Positions 22,521-32,653 of a stretch of 64,000 nt of DNA are shown one piece after another; within the stretch, counting starts at the first letter, position 1, and every line of letters starts with the position of its first letter. The notes under the pieces are model-generated. The model made no database searches. It had not been told where the DNA came from and saw only the letters and a program-made list of their open reading frames with translations. A program made the position numbers and the translations under genes. The stretch is from Russula earlei (taxonomy: Eukaryota; Basidiomycota; Agaricomycetes; Russulales; Russulaceae): positions 310,085-374,084 of the forward strand of contig JAGFNK010000004.1 in assembly GCA_025769875.1 (NCBI GenBank). Direction: 5' to 3'.

Positions 22521-25078
22521 CTATACAGACTGATCAAGCTCGCTGGCGTGCTCACCCTCGACCTCCTCACTATCGACAGTGGCTTCCTGATACTGTGGCA
22601 GGGAGTGGTCAGATGCTGCTAACGATGAGGTTACTACAGGTCGTACCTGCTGGTACTCATTGCTGCACAGAAAACCGTTGAGATGCCGAACGATAACAGT
22701 AAGAACGTAGGGAGAGCTTACACTAAATCACGGGTGTTGCTCTCCGCTTCGGAAAATTCCAACGTGTCCATCCCTTCTCCTGTATACCAATGCATGAAAG
22801 CCTGGCGCTTGTACATGGCCGTGAACTATATAGAAAGTTTAAGATATCATAGCAACACAACCTGGAATGGCAAACCTGGGACAGGCTACGAGTGAACAGT
22901 TCTTGAATGGCCGTCGTGTTGGCAAGGCAAGTTGCCGATTGCTTGTGCCCTACAGGCGGTACTGAGCACAGAGTTACCGAGACGTTGTCTGGGATCCAAC
23001 TGTTCATAAAAATTCATCAATGTGGAGATTGGTAAAGACACAAGGTAGGAATCACTCGACGAAAAGATGGGAGTTCTTCTGCTGTAACTGGTGGACGGTG
23101 TACTGGAAATGACCACGTTAGTGCCTACATGGTGGGCACAGCAAAGACACGTACTTCGGCCTGGGACGACAAGTTAGCGGATAACGCCTGTAGAGAAGAC
23201 AATGAATGAACAGACTTCTCGGGAGGATATTTTGCCGCGGAAGATAGTCGCTGCTGTCAAGTAGCGCCTTAGATTCCACCATGAGTCGCAATTTCTCTGA
23301 GATACATGTAGGTCACAAACCCAAAGCGTGGATCACACGCAACCAGGAGACTTTTACGATCGAAGAGGCTAGAGGAAATGGTGTCAACCAGTCTGTTCAT
23401 TCTTCACGAGGTGATATACACACGCGCTGGTCAAGTCGGGAACTGAGATACGTTGGAACGACTGCGTCTTGGCATCATGGAGCGGAGCAGAGCTCGGAGC
23501 CAAAAAGTGTAACTACGGTTGTAATGAGATGTCAAGCTAGGTGAATGGAAAGAAGCGCACCCGGGGGAAGGGTATGAGGTTCAAGCACAGCTTCCGAAGG
23601 TCGCTAAGGTGCCTCAGAATCAGCAGGAGTTGATACGAGCAGTGCATTCCGTAATAATTGACCCATTCAGTTGTCCGGGGAACCGCAGACTTGTGCTCAC
23701 ACCGCACATGACTTGAGAGATCACCTTTGCAAGATAAATAAATATTGTCAACCAACAACCCCAAAGATATGAGTTGGATCATCCGCTTACGCCATTGAGG
23801 TCATCGAATGTCGGGCCCTTCACTTTCAGTGCTCGAGAAGTGATATCATATCTAGATCCGTTAGCCCCGAAAATGAATGTGGGTACGCCAAGAAAATCAC
23901 ATACAATGCTTCGTTATCGACGCAAATGGTCATATCACTGTTCTCGACGAGCTGGTGAACGGAGAGCAGTGCGTTGTACGGCTATCACCAAAATCACATG
24001 TGAGGAGTTCTCCTTCAGTGGCATGCGACTCACTTCGACAACAGTCTCGGACACTTTTGGGGACGGGAGAATGGAAAACGTTGCCAACATCCGGTCTGGG
24101 TATTCCTGGATTGGATGGCAGAGATCACCACAAGAACACAGACCCTCGACGAAGAACGTACTTCTCGCAGCTTCGACAAAAGCAGGCAGCCCAGCCCCGC
24201 ACCAGTACCACCACCAAGTGAATGGATAATCTGGAATCCCTGGAGGGCATCGCAGGGTTCGCTCTGCTTCCTCAAGGCGTCCTACAAAGTGATGGTGAGT
24301 ATGAACACCTATGTCCTCGATTAGAGTCGTACCATGATGGGATCCACGAGCTCAGCACCTGAAGGGATGAGATACGCGGGGCGATAGGAAAGCATTTACA
24401 CACCATCAGTGTAGACTAACCCGTAATTTAGCACGAGTGGTGGGAGAAAAAATAATAAAGGGACGAACAGCCTTTCGCCCAGTTGTTCCCCGCTCCACCC
24501 TCGCCAGTGATAAACGTGTCTGGCTTGTACAGGGCGCCAGTAGGGCCGGAGCGCAATCGGTCGCAGACACCCGCCTCGAGGTCGATTTGCACGCTGCGCG
24601 GGACATACTTTGCAGCCGAACCCGTGTTGACTTCAGAAAAGTACGTGTCCACCTTGTTCCAGAAAAAAAAAGGATTCCCCCAAAAGAAAAATTTTAGACA
24701 AAAAGAAAACATGAAAAGGAAAGAAAGCTCACGCGCGCAAGTTGCAATGGGTCGGTGCCGTGGTAGAACTGTTGGCGCGGACTCAGCACTGGGTTTTATT
24801 TCGTAACGGAACAGAAAAGAGAGGGAAGGGCGGCGGCACACGCACCCCATTATAGTCGAGCCCGTGCTCAGCAAGGACCATCTTCCAAAAGTTCTCGCCG
24901 ACTTGATTTCCGGCCTGGATAATAAACACACCCGTTGACCCTCGTCGTCCCTGAAGGTGTCAAAGCTAAAGGCTTACCTGGCCAGCCTACGTGCATGCAA
25001 ACGGAGAGAGTAAGGAAAAGCACTTATCACCGCTATTCTTTGAGAGCCTACCTGGACGTTGATGATCTCCCTGGGCAT
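22521..25078 (-). CDS. TUB2: Divergent beta-tubulin with about 22 exons
   Basis: GTP-binding subunit of the microtubule dimer. Minus strand, ATG 25076-25078, TAG 22521-22523. Spliced blocks follow beta-tubulin order: [75 protein letters not shown], the tubulin signature [130 protein letters not shown], and an acidic Glu/Asp-rich tail. Four exons are tiny: 24978-24986 (9 bases), 24404-24415 (12), 23155-23160 (6) and 22647-22662 (16). The MPRE start and substitutions elsewhere mark it as a divergent paralogue rather than the main fungal beta-tubulin. Exon edges were fitted by family spacing. Confidence 0.9.
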
Positions 25079-25409
25079 GATGGAAAGAATGACAGGGGAA
25101 GGAGTAGAGAGCCCCTGGGCGAGGGCTCGAAATGTCAGTTATCAGCCGCCGCGAGGTGATTTAGCCGGTCTTAGCGGCGGCAATTTAGTAAATTAGAGAG
25201 GTATTTTCCCGGTGATGATTTTGTGCACTGTTGCGCATACTGTAGGTTTGCGAGAGGTCACTTATACATAAGGCTACGCGCTACACGATACGGGGGCAGA
25301 AGAGCCAATCAATACGAGTACGGTAAGTAGCAATAAGATATGATGAGTGAGGTGTCCGAGTAGTCCATGTTTTACAGTGCCCCAAACCGAAGAACTCGAA
25401 CAGAGAGCA
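25079..25409. other. Upstream region of the beta-tubulin gene
   Basis: Intergenic space between the minus-strand proline-rich gene's 3' end (25410) and the tubulin start. It should contain the tubulin promoter. No clear TATA box or exon. Confidence 0.45.
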
Positions 25410-27092
25410 TCAGACTGGGGGCGGGTAAGGGACGCCAAACGCTGGCATTGGCAGCATCGAGCGCGAGGGATCTACCGGACCGGGTACATATCCTGGGGGC
25501 ATCGCAACCATAAAAAGATATGGCTGCCGTGGAACGTCGGAAGTGCCACTTGACTGCGGAGAGGCCTGTTCTTTCCCGTCTTGCGCACGCGGTGGTGGTG
25601 GTGGTTGCGGCATGGCGGGGTAAGGATAGAAATAGAATGGTTGAGGTGGAAGCGCCAACGTAGGAACGCTTGGATACGAGGCATTTGCAGGTGCCGAAGG
25701 AAGGTGAGTGCTGGCACCCTCGCTGCTGGACGCCGAACCTGTTCCGTGTTGCGGGGCCAGCGTGGCACTTGAGCCCGGTGCACGAGCGAGCGAATGGCCA
25801 GACGGCGCGGTGAGCCTGCGCGTACTTGAACTGGTCCCTAGGAGGTCAATATCATGCAGATGGCCGGTGTACCATGACCTTCCAGGAACTCGCGTGTGTG
25901 CCTGACGCGCTCGTTCCGCCTCAGCCGGGTCAAAGTCGACGGTTACGTTGGGCGATACCCACGGAAGATTGTTCAAATCGCGAAAGAACTTGGCTATGCG
26001 CGCAAACTGGGACGGTACGGGTGGTTCGGAGGTGGGCGCGTGTTCTTCACTGGACTCGTCCATGTCCATACCGACGTAGTCATCAGATCGCTGCGGTTCG
26101 ATGTAGATAGGACTGCCGGTGGGGCTCTGAACCGTCACGATCGGTCGACGAGTTGGCCCAAGTGGGGATAGGCGGGTATTCACAGCCAACGTCTCTGGTA
26201 CCGTTTCGTACAAGGTCTGCGAGTGTCGAGGTGAATTCCCGTTCATGGTACCGCTCTCGTCCGTGGGCGAAGGAGGATCAGGATTACGGACGGTACGCGG
26301 GGGAGACGACCTTTGGAAGTGGTGCAATGAGCCATGCTGAGAAACATGCCGCGCAGGTGGGTTGGTGAGTGATTGGTACGTGAGTTGTGACTCAGAACGG
26401 GGAGCCCGGAGTGAATGGGACGGTGTTCGTGAAGGGCTAGCCGACGACCTAAATTCAGCGGGCATGTTAATGCTATCCATGTAGCGAAAATCGCCATCAA
26501 CACGCTCGTCGAGGGCGTCGTAGGGAGGGGCCTCCTCTGGTTCCTGGGGTTGGGTATCAAGGGTATACGGAGGGGATTGGTGATACGCAAGCCCAGGAGG
26601 CGTTAAGACCTCCCGCTTATCCGGAAAAAAGCCCCGCTTGACCACCCTTGGAATCTTCCTCAATCCTCGGATGAAGCCACCGACGAACCTGCGTCTTCCG
26701 TGCGACGGAGCCTCGTCATCATATTCTGACTCAAAGATCGGCTGACCTGCATCTATCATGGGCTCAACTTCCATGTATTCGTTGTCTTCTTCAAATTCTG
26801 TCATTGCTGGTGGTGCCATCGCCGGAGTGGAAAGACTTTGTATCTGGTCTGAATGGGAAGGCTGTGGACGTGGGCCGTACAAGCCCAAATTATACGGCGG
26901 TCTGCTGGCGTTAGGACTATGACGGGGACTGTAGGAGGAGTAGCCTGTACGCAGGGACGGCGGGTGTTCCGTCCCACGCATGACTCCCTCGGGGTGGTCC
27001 GTGGGGTAGAATATAGTGGTGTTGAGGCGAGGGTCGTATTGTGGCTCGATCCAGGACGACATGGCAGGGTTGCTATTATTCGGGAGTGACAT
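25410..27092 (-). CDS. Uncharacterised disordered Pro/Ser-rich protein
   Basis: A single 560-codon frame on the minus strand. I do not recognise a family. Most of it is low-complexity and probably disordered (PPSLRTGYSSYSPRHSP, SSPPRTVRNPDPPSPTDES, a Pro-rich PAMPQPPPPPRAQ segment). Two more structured patches stand out: a basic one around residues 130-160 (RRRFVGGFIRGLRKIPRVV, KRGFFPDKRE) and another around residues 365-390 (FARIAKFFRDLNNLPWVSP). The basic, amphipathic FVGGFIRGLRKIP patch could be a membrane- or protein-contact segment; that is inference. The uninterrupted length and normal CpG content argue for a real gene. Confidence 0.7.
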   Translation of the reverse strand: MSLPNNSNPAMSSWIEPQYDPRLNTTIFYPTDHPEGVMRGTEHPPSLRTGYSSYSPRHSPNASRPPYNLGLYGPRPQPSHSDQIQSLSTPAMAPPAMTEFEEDNEYMEVEPMIDAGQPIFESEYDDEAPSHGRRRFVGGFIRGLRKIPRVVKRGFFPDKREVLTPPGLAYHQSPPYTLDTQPQEPEEAPPYDALDERVDGDFRYMDSINMPAEFRSSASPSRTPSHSLRAPRSESQLTYQSLTNPPARHVSQHGSLHHFQRSSPPRTVRNPDPPSPTDESGTMNGNSPRHSQTLYETVPETLAVNTRLSPLGPTRRPIVTVQSPTGSPIYIEPQRSDDYVGMDMDESSEEHAPTSEPPVPSQFARIAKFFRDLNNLPWVSPNVTVDFDPAEAERARQAHTRVPGRSWYTGHLHDIDLLGTSSSTRRLTAPSGHSLARAPGSSATLAPQHGTGSASSSEGASTHLPSAPANASYPSVPTLALPPQPFYFYPYPAMPQPPPPPRAQDGKEQASPQSSGTSDVPRQPYLFMVAMPPGYVPGPVDPSRSMLPMPAFGVPYPPPV

Positions 27093-27872
27093 GACGGTCG
27101 GTCGAGCTATTGCAAGTAGAATCTAGAGGATAGAAAACTAACACGTGTGCGAAGCACAGGGTGACGAGTTTGTTTCCCTGTACCCATGAGGCAGTCCGGG
27201 AGGTTGGACCGAAAAATTGGCATGGCTGGTGAGAACATATTGGAGCAGACCGCAATGGTTGCGTTACTGTGCACGAATGAACGGACAGTCGTTGGCACTG
27301 GGGATGCGAACAGGGCTCTCGCCCAAGGAACTGGGAAGGCCCAGCCTGAAGAGGCTCTACGTGACTGAAACGAGCACCGTGACTGTGACTGGGTGAGTTC
27401 TCTTTCTACCCTTATTCCTCTGGCTGGGATGTCAACATTATCCATTCCGAGAGCATATATCCTCCATGACCTTGTAATGGTCGTCCTCCTTCAGGTACTC
27501 TCTCCCTTGCGAGAGGAACCGCTCGAATATGACCATTGAGAACGGAAAGCTGAGCTTTCAACCTCATTTTTCCTGCCACAACACCGAACGGTACTGAAGC
27601 TTCCCTCCCAGTTTTCAGCAACTGGCCGTTTCGAAGACCAGATGAATGTGATCAACCAACTCAAATTCACTTTGGCACGAGATGTCCCTGGCAAAGTACG
27701 TACAATATGAAAAGAAAAATAAGGCTAAAGACGACACTCTCAAGACCACAAGACAACATATACCTTAGTTACATCATAGCCGATGCCACTTAGGAAGGTC
27801 CAATAGGCACCACATCCCTCCCCTCACCTTGGCCACCCTACGATCCCCAATATCATCCACTAAACAATGCGG
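27093..27872. other. Intergenic region, proline-rich gene / AT-hook gene
   Basis: About 780 bases containing the promoter of the proline-rich gene and the 3' flank of the AT-hook gene. Short open frames here (27107-27445, 27412-27621 on the minus strand) lack recognisable motifs. No repeat found. Confidence 0.45.
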
Positions 27873-29756
27873 TTATGGCCATGCATCCCGACAAGTCTTG
27901 TCTGGGCGTTTACTGTTCCTTCCTTTGCACTCCATGTCCCCGCAGTCTTGACAAGCGTTCGTGCAAAAGTTCCGTCCGCCCTTGCCCTTGCAGTCTTTTG
28001 ACCCACACTTGACACAGTGTCGAATCCGCTTCACTTGGCTCTCTTTTGAAACTGGATTAGCGGACTCGGGCAGTGGCTGGTAGGGAATCGGATAAGGGCC
28101 ATAGGCATATGGCATGTAGGGCGCACCCTGCGGGTAATTGTACGGTGCGGTGGCAGGTGCATGAGCGTGTAGGTGCGATGACACATGCGAGGCTGTGGGT
28201 GGTGCAGATGCAGAGGATGTGCTTTGCTCTGGTTGCGTAGTAACCGGTGCCGGGTGGCTCTTCCAGCTCTCCGCGTACGCACCTCCCTATCTAAAGCGTC
28301 AGCATCTACGACGTGCGACACTACAGAAACGAACCTCGGGGGCTTCGTGAGGGGCTTCGTCAACGTGCATTGCATCGGATGGATGCTGTAACTCCATATC
28401 TTCTGCGTCTTCATCTGCCGCCCCGTCGCCCTTCGGCGTCGCGGGGACAGGAAAGCTCTGCTGAGCCGCCCGCACTACGCGCAACGTGGCTTCTTTGCCA
28501 AGACCTTCGCCGATACACCCGATGACGACAGCCCATAATGATTTAGAAACACCAATCGGTTGCCAGTTCCATGACTGCGGATCAGTGGCTCCGTTGGCAA
28601 GCAAAGTAATGGGGAGTTCGTCACGGAGCACGGGGGGGAGAGCGCGGATTACCACGGGGTCGGTGCTAGCAAAGCGGCGTCCGTCGGTCCCGGAACGCCC
28701 CTTACATTGTACGTTGCTGCACGCGTACTCGCAGCCGATGAGGAAAAATGGCCTCCCGAGGTCATAGACCTTTGCTGGGGCGGACCGGATACAGCCACGG
28801 TTGAGGAGCGGTACTGCACAGAATGGGCAGGCGATCCCGTTAAACACCAAAGGTAGTGGATCCCAGTAAAAAAACCGATGTTCGGGCGCTGTAGGAGAGG
28901 CTAATGATGAGGCGGTGAGGGAGAAATAAGTTGGAGACCACGGCAACCAGAAAGTTTTCAGGAACGAATATAGCTGTGGAATGGGGCCTGTGCCATCTTG
29001 GGGTGACAATGAGTTGACGTGAAACTTGAAGGAATCTTCGACAGTCATTCCAACGCGAGATACAGGATTGGGCGTTTGAAGTGAGGAGACAAGGCTCTGG
29101 AGTAATGTGTTGGCATCCGTTCGGAGAAGCTCTGGCCAATCATCATGGAGCACTGGATCAACGGCTGGTATAGCTCTCTGAAGAGATGTGGGGGTCTCTG
29201 TTGGTCTGTACTGGAGGGCGGTTGATAATGTACTATACGTTGTGCTCCATGGCTGCTGGGGTGCAGGCGTGGTAGGGGTTGGGTAGGTATACGTGCTATA
29301 CGCGGGCTGATAATGGGGGGTCAATGCGCCATCCCCTTTCAGCGGCGCCAGGAAACGCACCGAGCCTGAAAACGGCGGCGCGGTGGTAGGTGGTGCCGAC
29401 GTTTGAGCACTCGCATTATCGGCTGAAGGCGTGGCAAAATCACCCGGCGCAGCGACCTTGCGCTTGCGGGTGGCTGATGAAGGCGTACCGCGCGGTACGG
29501 AACCAGCGGGGAGACCATCTTTGCGCGGGCGACCGACTGGTCGTTTTGGTGGGATCGGTGTGTTCGGGTCGATGTGTTTCTTGACGCCGCTTCCCTTCGG
29601 ACGTCCGGGTCCACGCTTTACTGGGGTGACTGGCGGAACGCTTGCATCGACGGCAGGCGTAAGTGCACCATTGCCCGAATTTGTATCACCACCACCAGTG
29701 GGGGGTTGGCCAGAGGATGGAGGTTGTGTGGTCAAAGTGGTGGCGAGGCTGTCCAT
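27873..29756 (-). CDS. AT-hook protein with DUF6729-like domain and Cys-rich tail
   Basis: Two exons (28335-29756 and 27873-28286; 48-base intron) give about 611 residues. Two AT-hook motifs near the N-terminus, KRGPGRPKGSG and RPVGRPRKDG, indicate minor-groove DNA binding. In the middle, FYWDPLPLVFNG, ACPFCAVPLLNRGC, VYDLGRPFFLIGCEYACSN and TDPVVIRALPPVLRDELP follow the layout of the DUF6729 domain, which is known next to KDZ-type transposase domains and in stand-alone fungal proteins. The C-terminus has a zinc-binding-looking block, CVKCGSKDCKGKGG...FCTNACQDCG...C. There is no transposase domain here. A domesticated transposon-derived DNA-binding factor is one reading; a native chromatin factor is another. 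Confidence 0.72.
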
Positions 29757-30984
29757 GGATAAGCCTGTTCTAGAATAGAAAGCGACATGTCAGTGATGAG
29801 GAAGCAAGGATCGTTGGGTTGGTGGAATAAGACAGGGTCGAGGTGAAAAAAAAAAAAACAAAAAGGAAAAGGAGAAGAATGTTATATTTTTTTTGGTTGT
29901 GGTAACCCCCTTCGTTCGGTCCAAGAAATCAAAATCAGAATGCTCACCTCCTTAAAAATTTCAACACAAGAACACTGCCCAAATAAACTCTGCTGTCTAA
30001 TTAATACTGCATTAACAACTCCCTTGGAATGGGGAGGGACGGAAGCGAGACGAGTAAGTAAAAAGGGGGAGGGAAAGAGTTATTGGAGAGGGGACGGGGA
30101 TTATCGAATTGGAATCACAGGTTATCTGGAATTACCGCAGCGGAGTTGAAAATTCTCTCTCAGCTTATAAATCTTGTTTTTCAATTCGCTCTTCTCTCTC
30201 TCTTACTTAAGTGAGGTGAGTTCTCCCATCTTTTCATTCTCACCATTTTCTATCCCTACAACGATGATTCATACCGACAATTTAGGAAGTGCCGTCTGAA
30301 GGTCCTCCTACGAGCCCCGTGTCGAGCTCGGTTCTCTGAACCCTTTTTTCACCTTACATCTATCTGGTCCTGTAGAATTCTTTCTGACAGGTGTCTCCCG
30401 TAGTGATAAATTCACGCACATTTCGGGGCGTCATAGCATTCCACTTGCTTGATGCGGGAAATTACACATGACATTGTTAAAGACACGAGCACACATTCAC
30501 GCAGAAAATCTCTTGGTACAAATAATCAGTCACATTGTATTCTTCATGCAAACGTGATGTCTCCTATTTTGTGCCTATGCATCAAATCTCCTTCACCTGG
30601 ACTTGGATCCTCCCTCTCATTTATGAGCTGCGCGCAAAAAGTGCGGACATCTCAACGTCGTGCTGAAGAATTGGAATAGATGTCCGAATTTAATCCAGCT
30701 CGGCTTCAATCTGTCTTCGGAGCCAAAAAAATACTGGTACTACCATCTGGTGTCTCCGATCACCAGAAACAATATCATTGAGTACGACTCGAGAGACTGG
30801 ATTTAACTAAACATCTCATCACGAGGTGAGATTCGAAGAGCCAGTCAACGAGCGGTTGGGTAATACCAACCAACTTTGTCGTCAATGCACGGAAACCTGA
30901 CAGCTCAAGGTAGTAGTTTTGTTGGAGTATGACCTTTTTCTCCCCGAATCTGTATACCACAATGTGCACGGTTAGGTACAGAGG
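29757..30984. other. Gene-free DNA between the AT-hook gene and the transposon nest
   Basis: About 1.2 kb with normal CpG content up to about 30975. A-rich and T-rich tracts occur near 29846-29900. GCTTATAAATC at about 30160 could be a TATA box, with a CT-rich stretch after it (TTCTCTCTCTC, 30190). No coding exon recognised. The right boundary is sharp: CpG-poor relic sequence starts at 30985. Confidence 0.45.
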
Positions 30985-31571
30985 CAGAAACACTGGAGAG
31001 GTGGGGCCTCCAAACCAGATGAAGCCTTCATTGGCATCAGAAGCTTCTCCCTGTGCACACAGGTGACCTGATATGCCAGGAAACATGAGTTCCTGCTGCA
31101 CTGAATACATGCCCCTTCTTGAATGTCACAAACTGAGCATTTCTGGGATCTTAAACATTGAGGTGAGAGGCTTAAAATAGACCATTCAAGACCGACCAAT
31201 TTCCAGTGTTGTTTTGATATACACTCAACTCCAGTAATAGGCTCCATGAACACCTTGTTCACAACACATGTCTCTGGGATCCAGATTGCACAGAACAAAT
31301 AGACCCATTCACTGTGGACTGCTTGTTTAAATGCACTGCCCTCATTCAGGCATAAAAAACATGACTGGGCCAATGTCAGGAATGTTGAAATGACAAAGAA
31401 CCCCTGAAATGCCCCACAGGTTCTCCAGGGACACAGTACACTTTTGACATAACCACTGTCCTTCTGGGATATAAGGAACACCATAACAATCTAAAGGGAC
31501 CTTTGTTTACTTTGAATGGGCTAACTTTCCAATGTGTGATCAAACCTTGATGAACAGCAAGATTACACCCA
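30985..31571 (-). pseudogene. Relic genomic fragment of the NTO1 gene (PHD region)
   Basis: On the minus strand this matches 55487-56073 of the NTO1 gene over the whole 587 bases without a net length change. It includes the second half of the first PHD finger, the zinc knuckle and most of the extended PHD, and it keeps the introns (for example the GTTTCAGGGGTTCTTTG...GGCCCAG intron in altered form). It has no start, no first PHD half, no bromodomain and no PWWP. Most differences are C-to-T or G-to-A at CpG sites. The open frame of 170 codons seen here runs through former introns, so it is not a functional protein. Its right end abuts a terminal piece of repeat R at 31572. Confidence 0.93.
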
Positions 31572-31765
31572 GCTTCACCAAATCTTGCTCAAATCCCACA
31601 GAAAAGGTGGGGCTGCCTAGCCCTCATTGAGCAGATTTGGGAGATTCAAGTTTTATTGAAATTGGTGCAGAATTGAAGGAGATATTTGGCTTGCATGTTG
31701 AGGGGGAATTTGTACCAAATTTAGGGTTTTTCAAGCTCTGCCAAGTGCACTGAAAATGGCAATAA
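31572..31765 (+). repeat. Terminal fragment of repeat R (third arm)
   Basis: Matches the outer end of the right R arm (about 42565-42752) in direct orientation and the left arm (32010-32200) inverted: GGGGCTGCCTAGCCCTCATT, CAAGCTC.GCCAAGTG, GAAAATGGCAATAA. It is adjacent to the NTO1 fragment, suggesting that fragment sat inside another R copy. Confidence 0.75.
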
Positions 31766-32009
31766 CCAAGTGGTCTTAAAAACTATAAGTGTCTAATGAA
31801 AGACAAACTCATGGAGAATTAGCTGCAAAAGAGGAAGAACTCCAGGACACTCACACACTTCTTTAAAGGGAGTTACTCAGGCCCATGATACCAACCAAGA
31901 ATTCTTGAACTTGAACTTGAACTTGAATTTCAGGATTTTCCAAGAGTGACTGGTGTGACCAGTGTGATATAAGTGACATGGCATATATGATAAACTCATA
32001 GGTTTTTTT
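31766..32009. other. Spacer between two inverted R termini, with a TTGAAC microsatellite
   Basis: CpG-poor sequence with no coding potential. It contains four TTGAAC hexamers in tandem (about 31904-31928). It ends in a T-run against the left tip of R. Confidence 0.6.
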
Positions 32010-32436
32010 TTATTGCTGTTTTCAGCACACTTGGCAGAGCTTGAATTCCACCCAAATTAGCACAGAAAACCCCTCAAATGTGTGGGACAAATATCTCCCT
32101 CAAAACAGCTTCAATTCATATAAAACTTATTATTCTGAATCACCTGAATGAGGGCTAGACAGCCCCATTGTTTTCATGAGATTTGAGTGAGAATTGGTGG
32201 AGCTGGACTCAAGCCACCTCCACATGTGTATTAGATGAATTACAACTCAAAATCGTGGTCTAGATCTATAAAATTTCCCTCATGTTGTACCCATGGGCTG
32301 TCTTGAGGCAGCCCCATAGTGTTTTTGACTCAAGTGTTGTGGTGTGCAACATTGATTCCTCAAATCATGTGACAGTAGCACAGTCGTGTGCTGGGAAGGA
32401 GCCCCCCAGGAAGTGCACACCTGAGTCCATGGGGCA
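32010..32436. repeat. R left arm, outer part
   Basis: Inverted match of 42316-42752, including CTCATGTTGTACCCATGGGC and CACCTCCACATGTGTATTAG. It ends at GGGCA, the left target-site duplication of the copia element. Confidence 0.85.
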
Positions 32437-32653
32437 TGTTGAAGTGGAACCCGAATGGATTAAAGAAGGTGAAGACCTTCATACAAGGTTCAAGATCCGC
32501 TCATAGATGTTACATGTTAGACAGAACTTTAGCATATGTGCTTATGGCAATAGGGTTATGCATACTATGCTATCTATCACAAGATGCAGCCTTATGCTGC
32601 ATCTAGAACGTTTCCACATCATGCGTCACTGTGTGCATGATATAGTGGACACC

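Noticed and set aside
24428..24931. 167-codon minus-strand frame as a separate gene
   Set aside because: It reads across two introns of the beta-tubulin gene; the tubulin exons explain the conserved part.
30972..31484. 170-codon frame with PHD-like cysteines as an independent gene
   Set aside because: It reads through sequences that are introns in the intact NTO1 gene and lacks a start and the rest of the domain; it is a relic.
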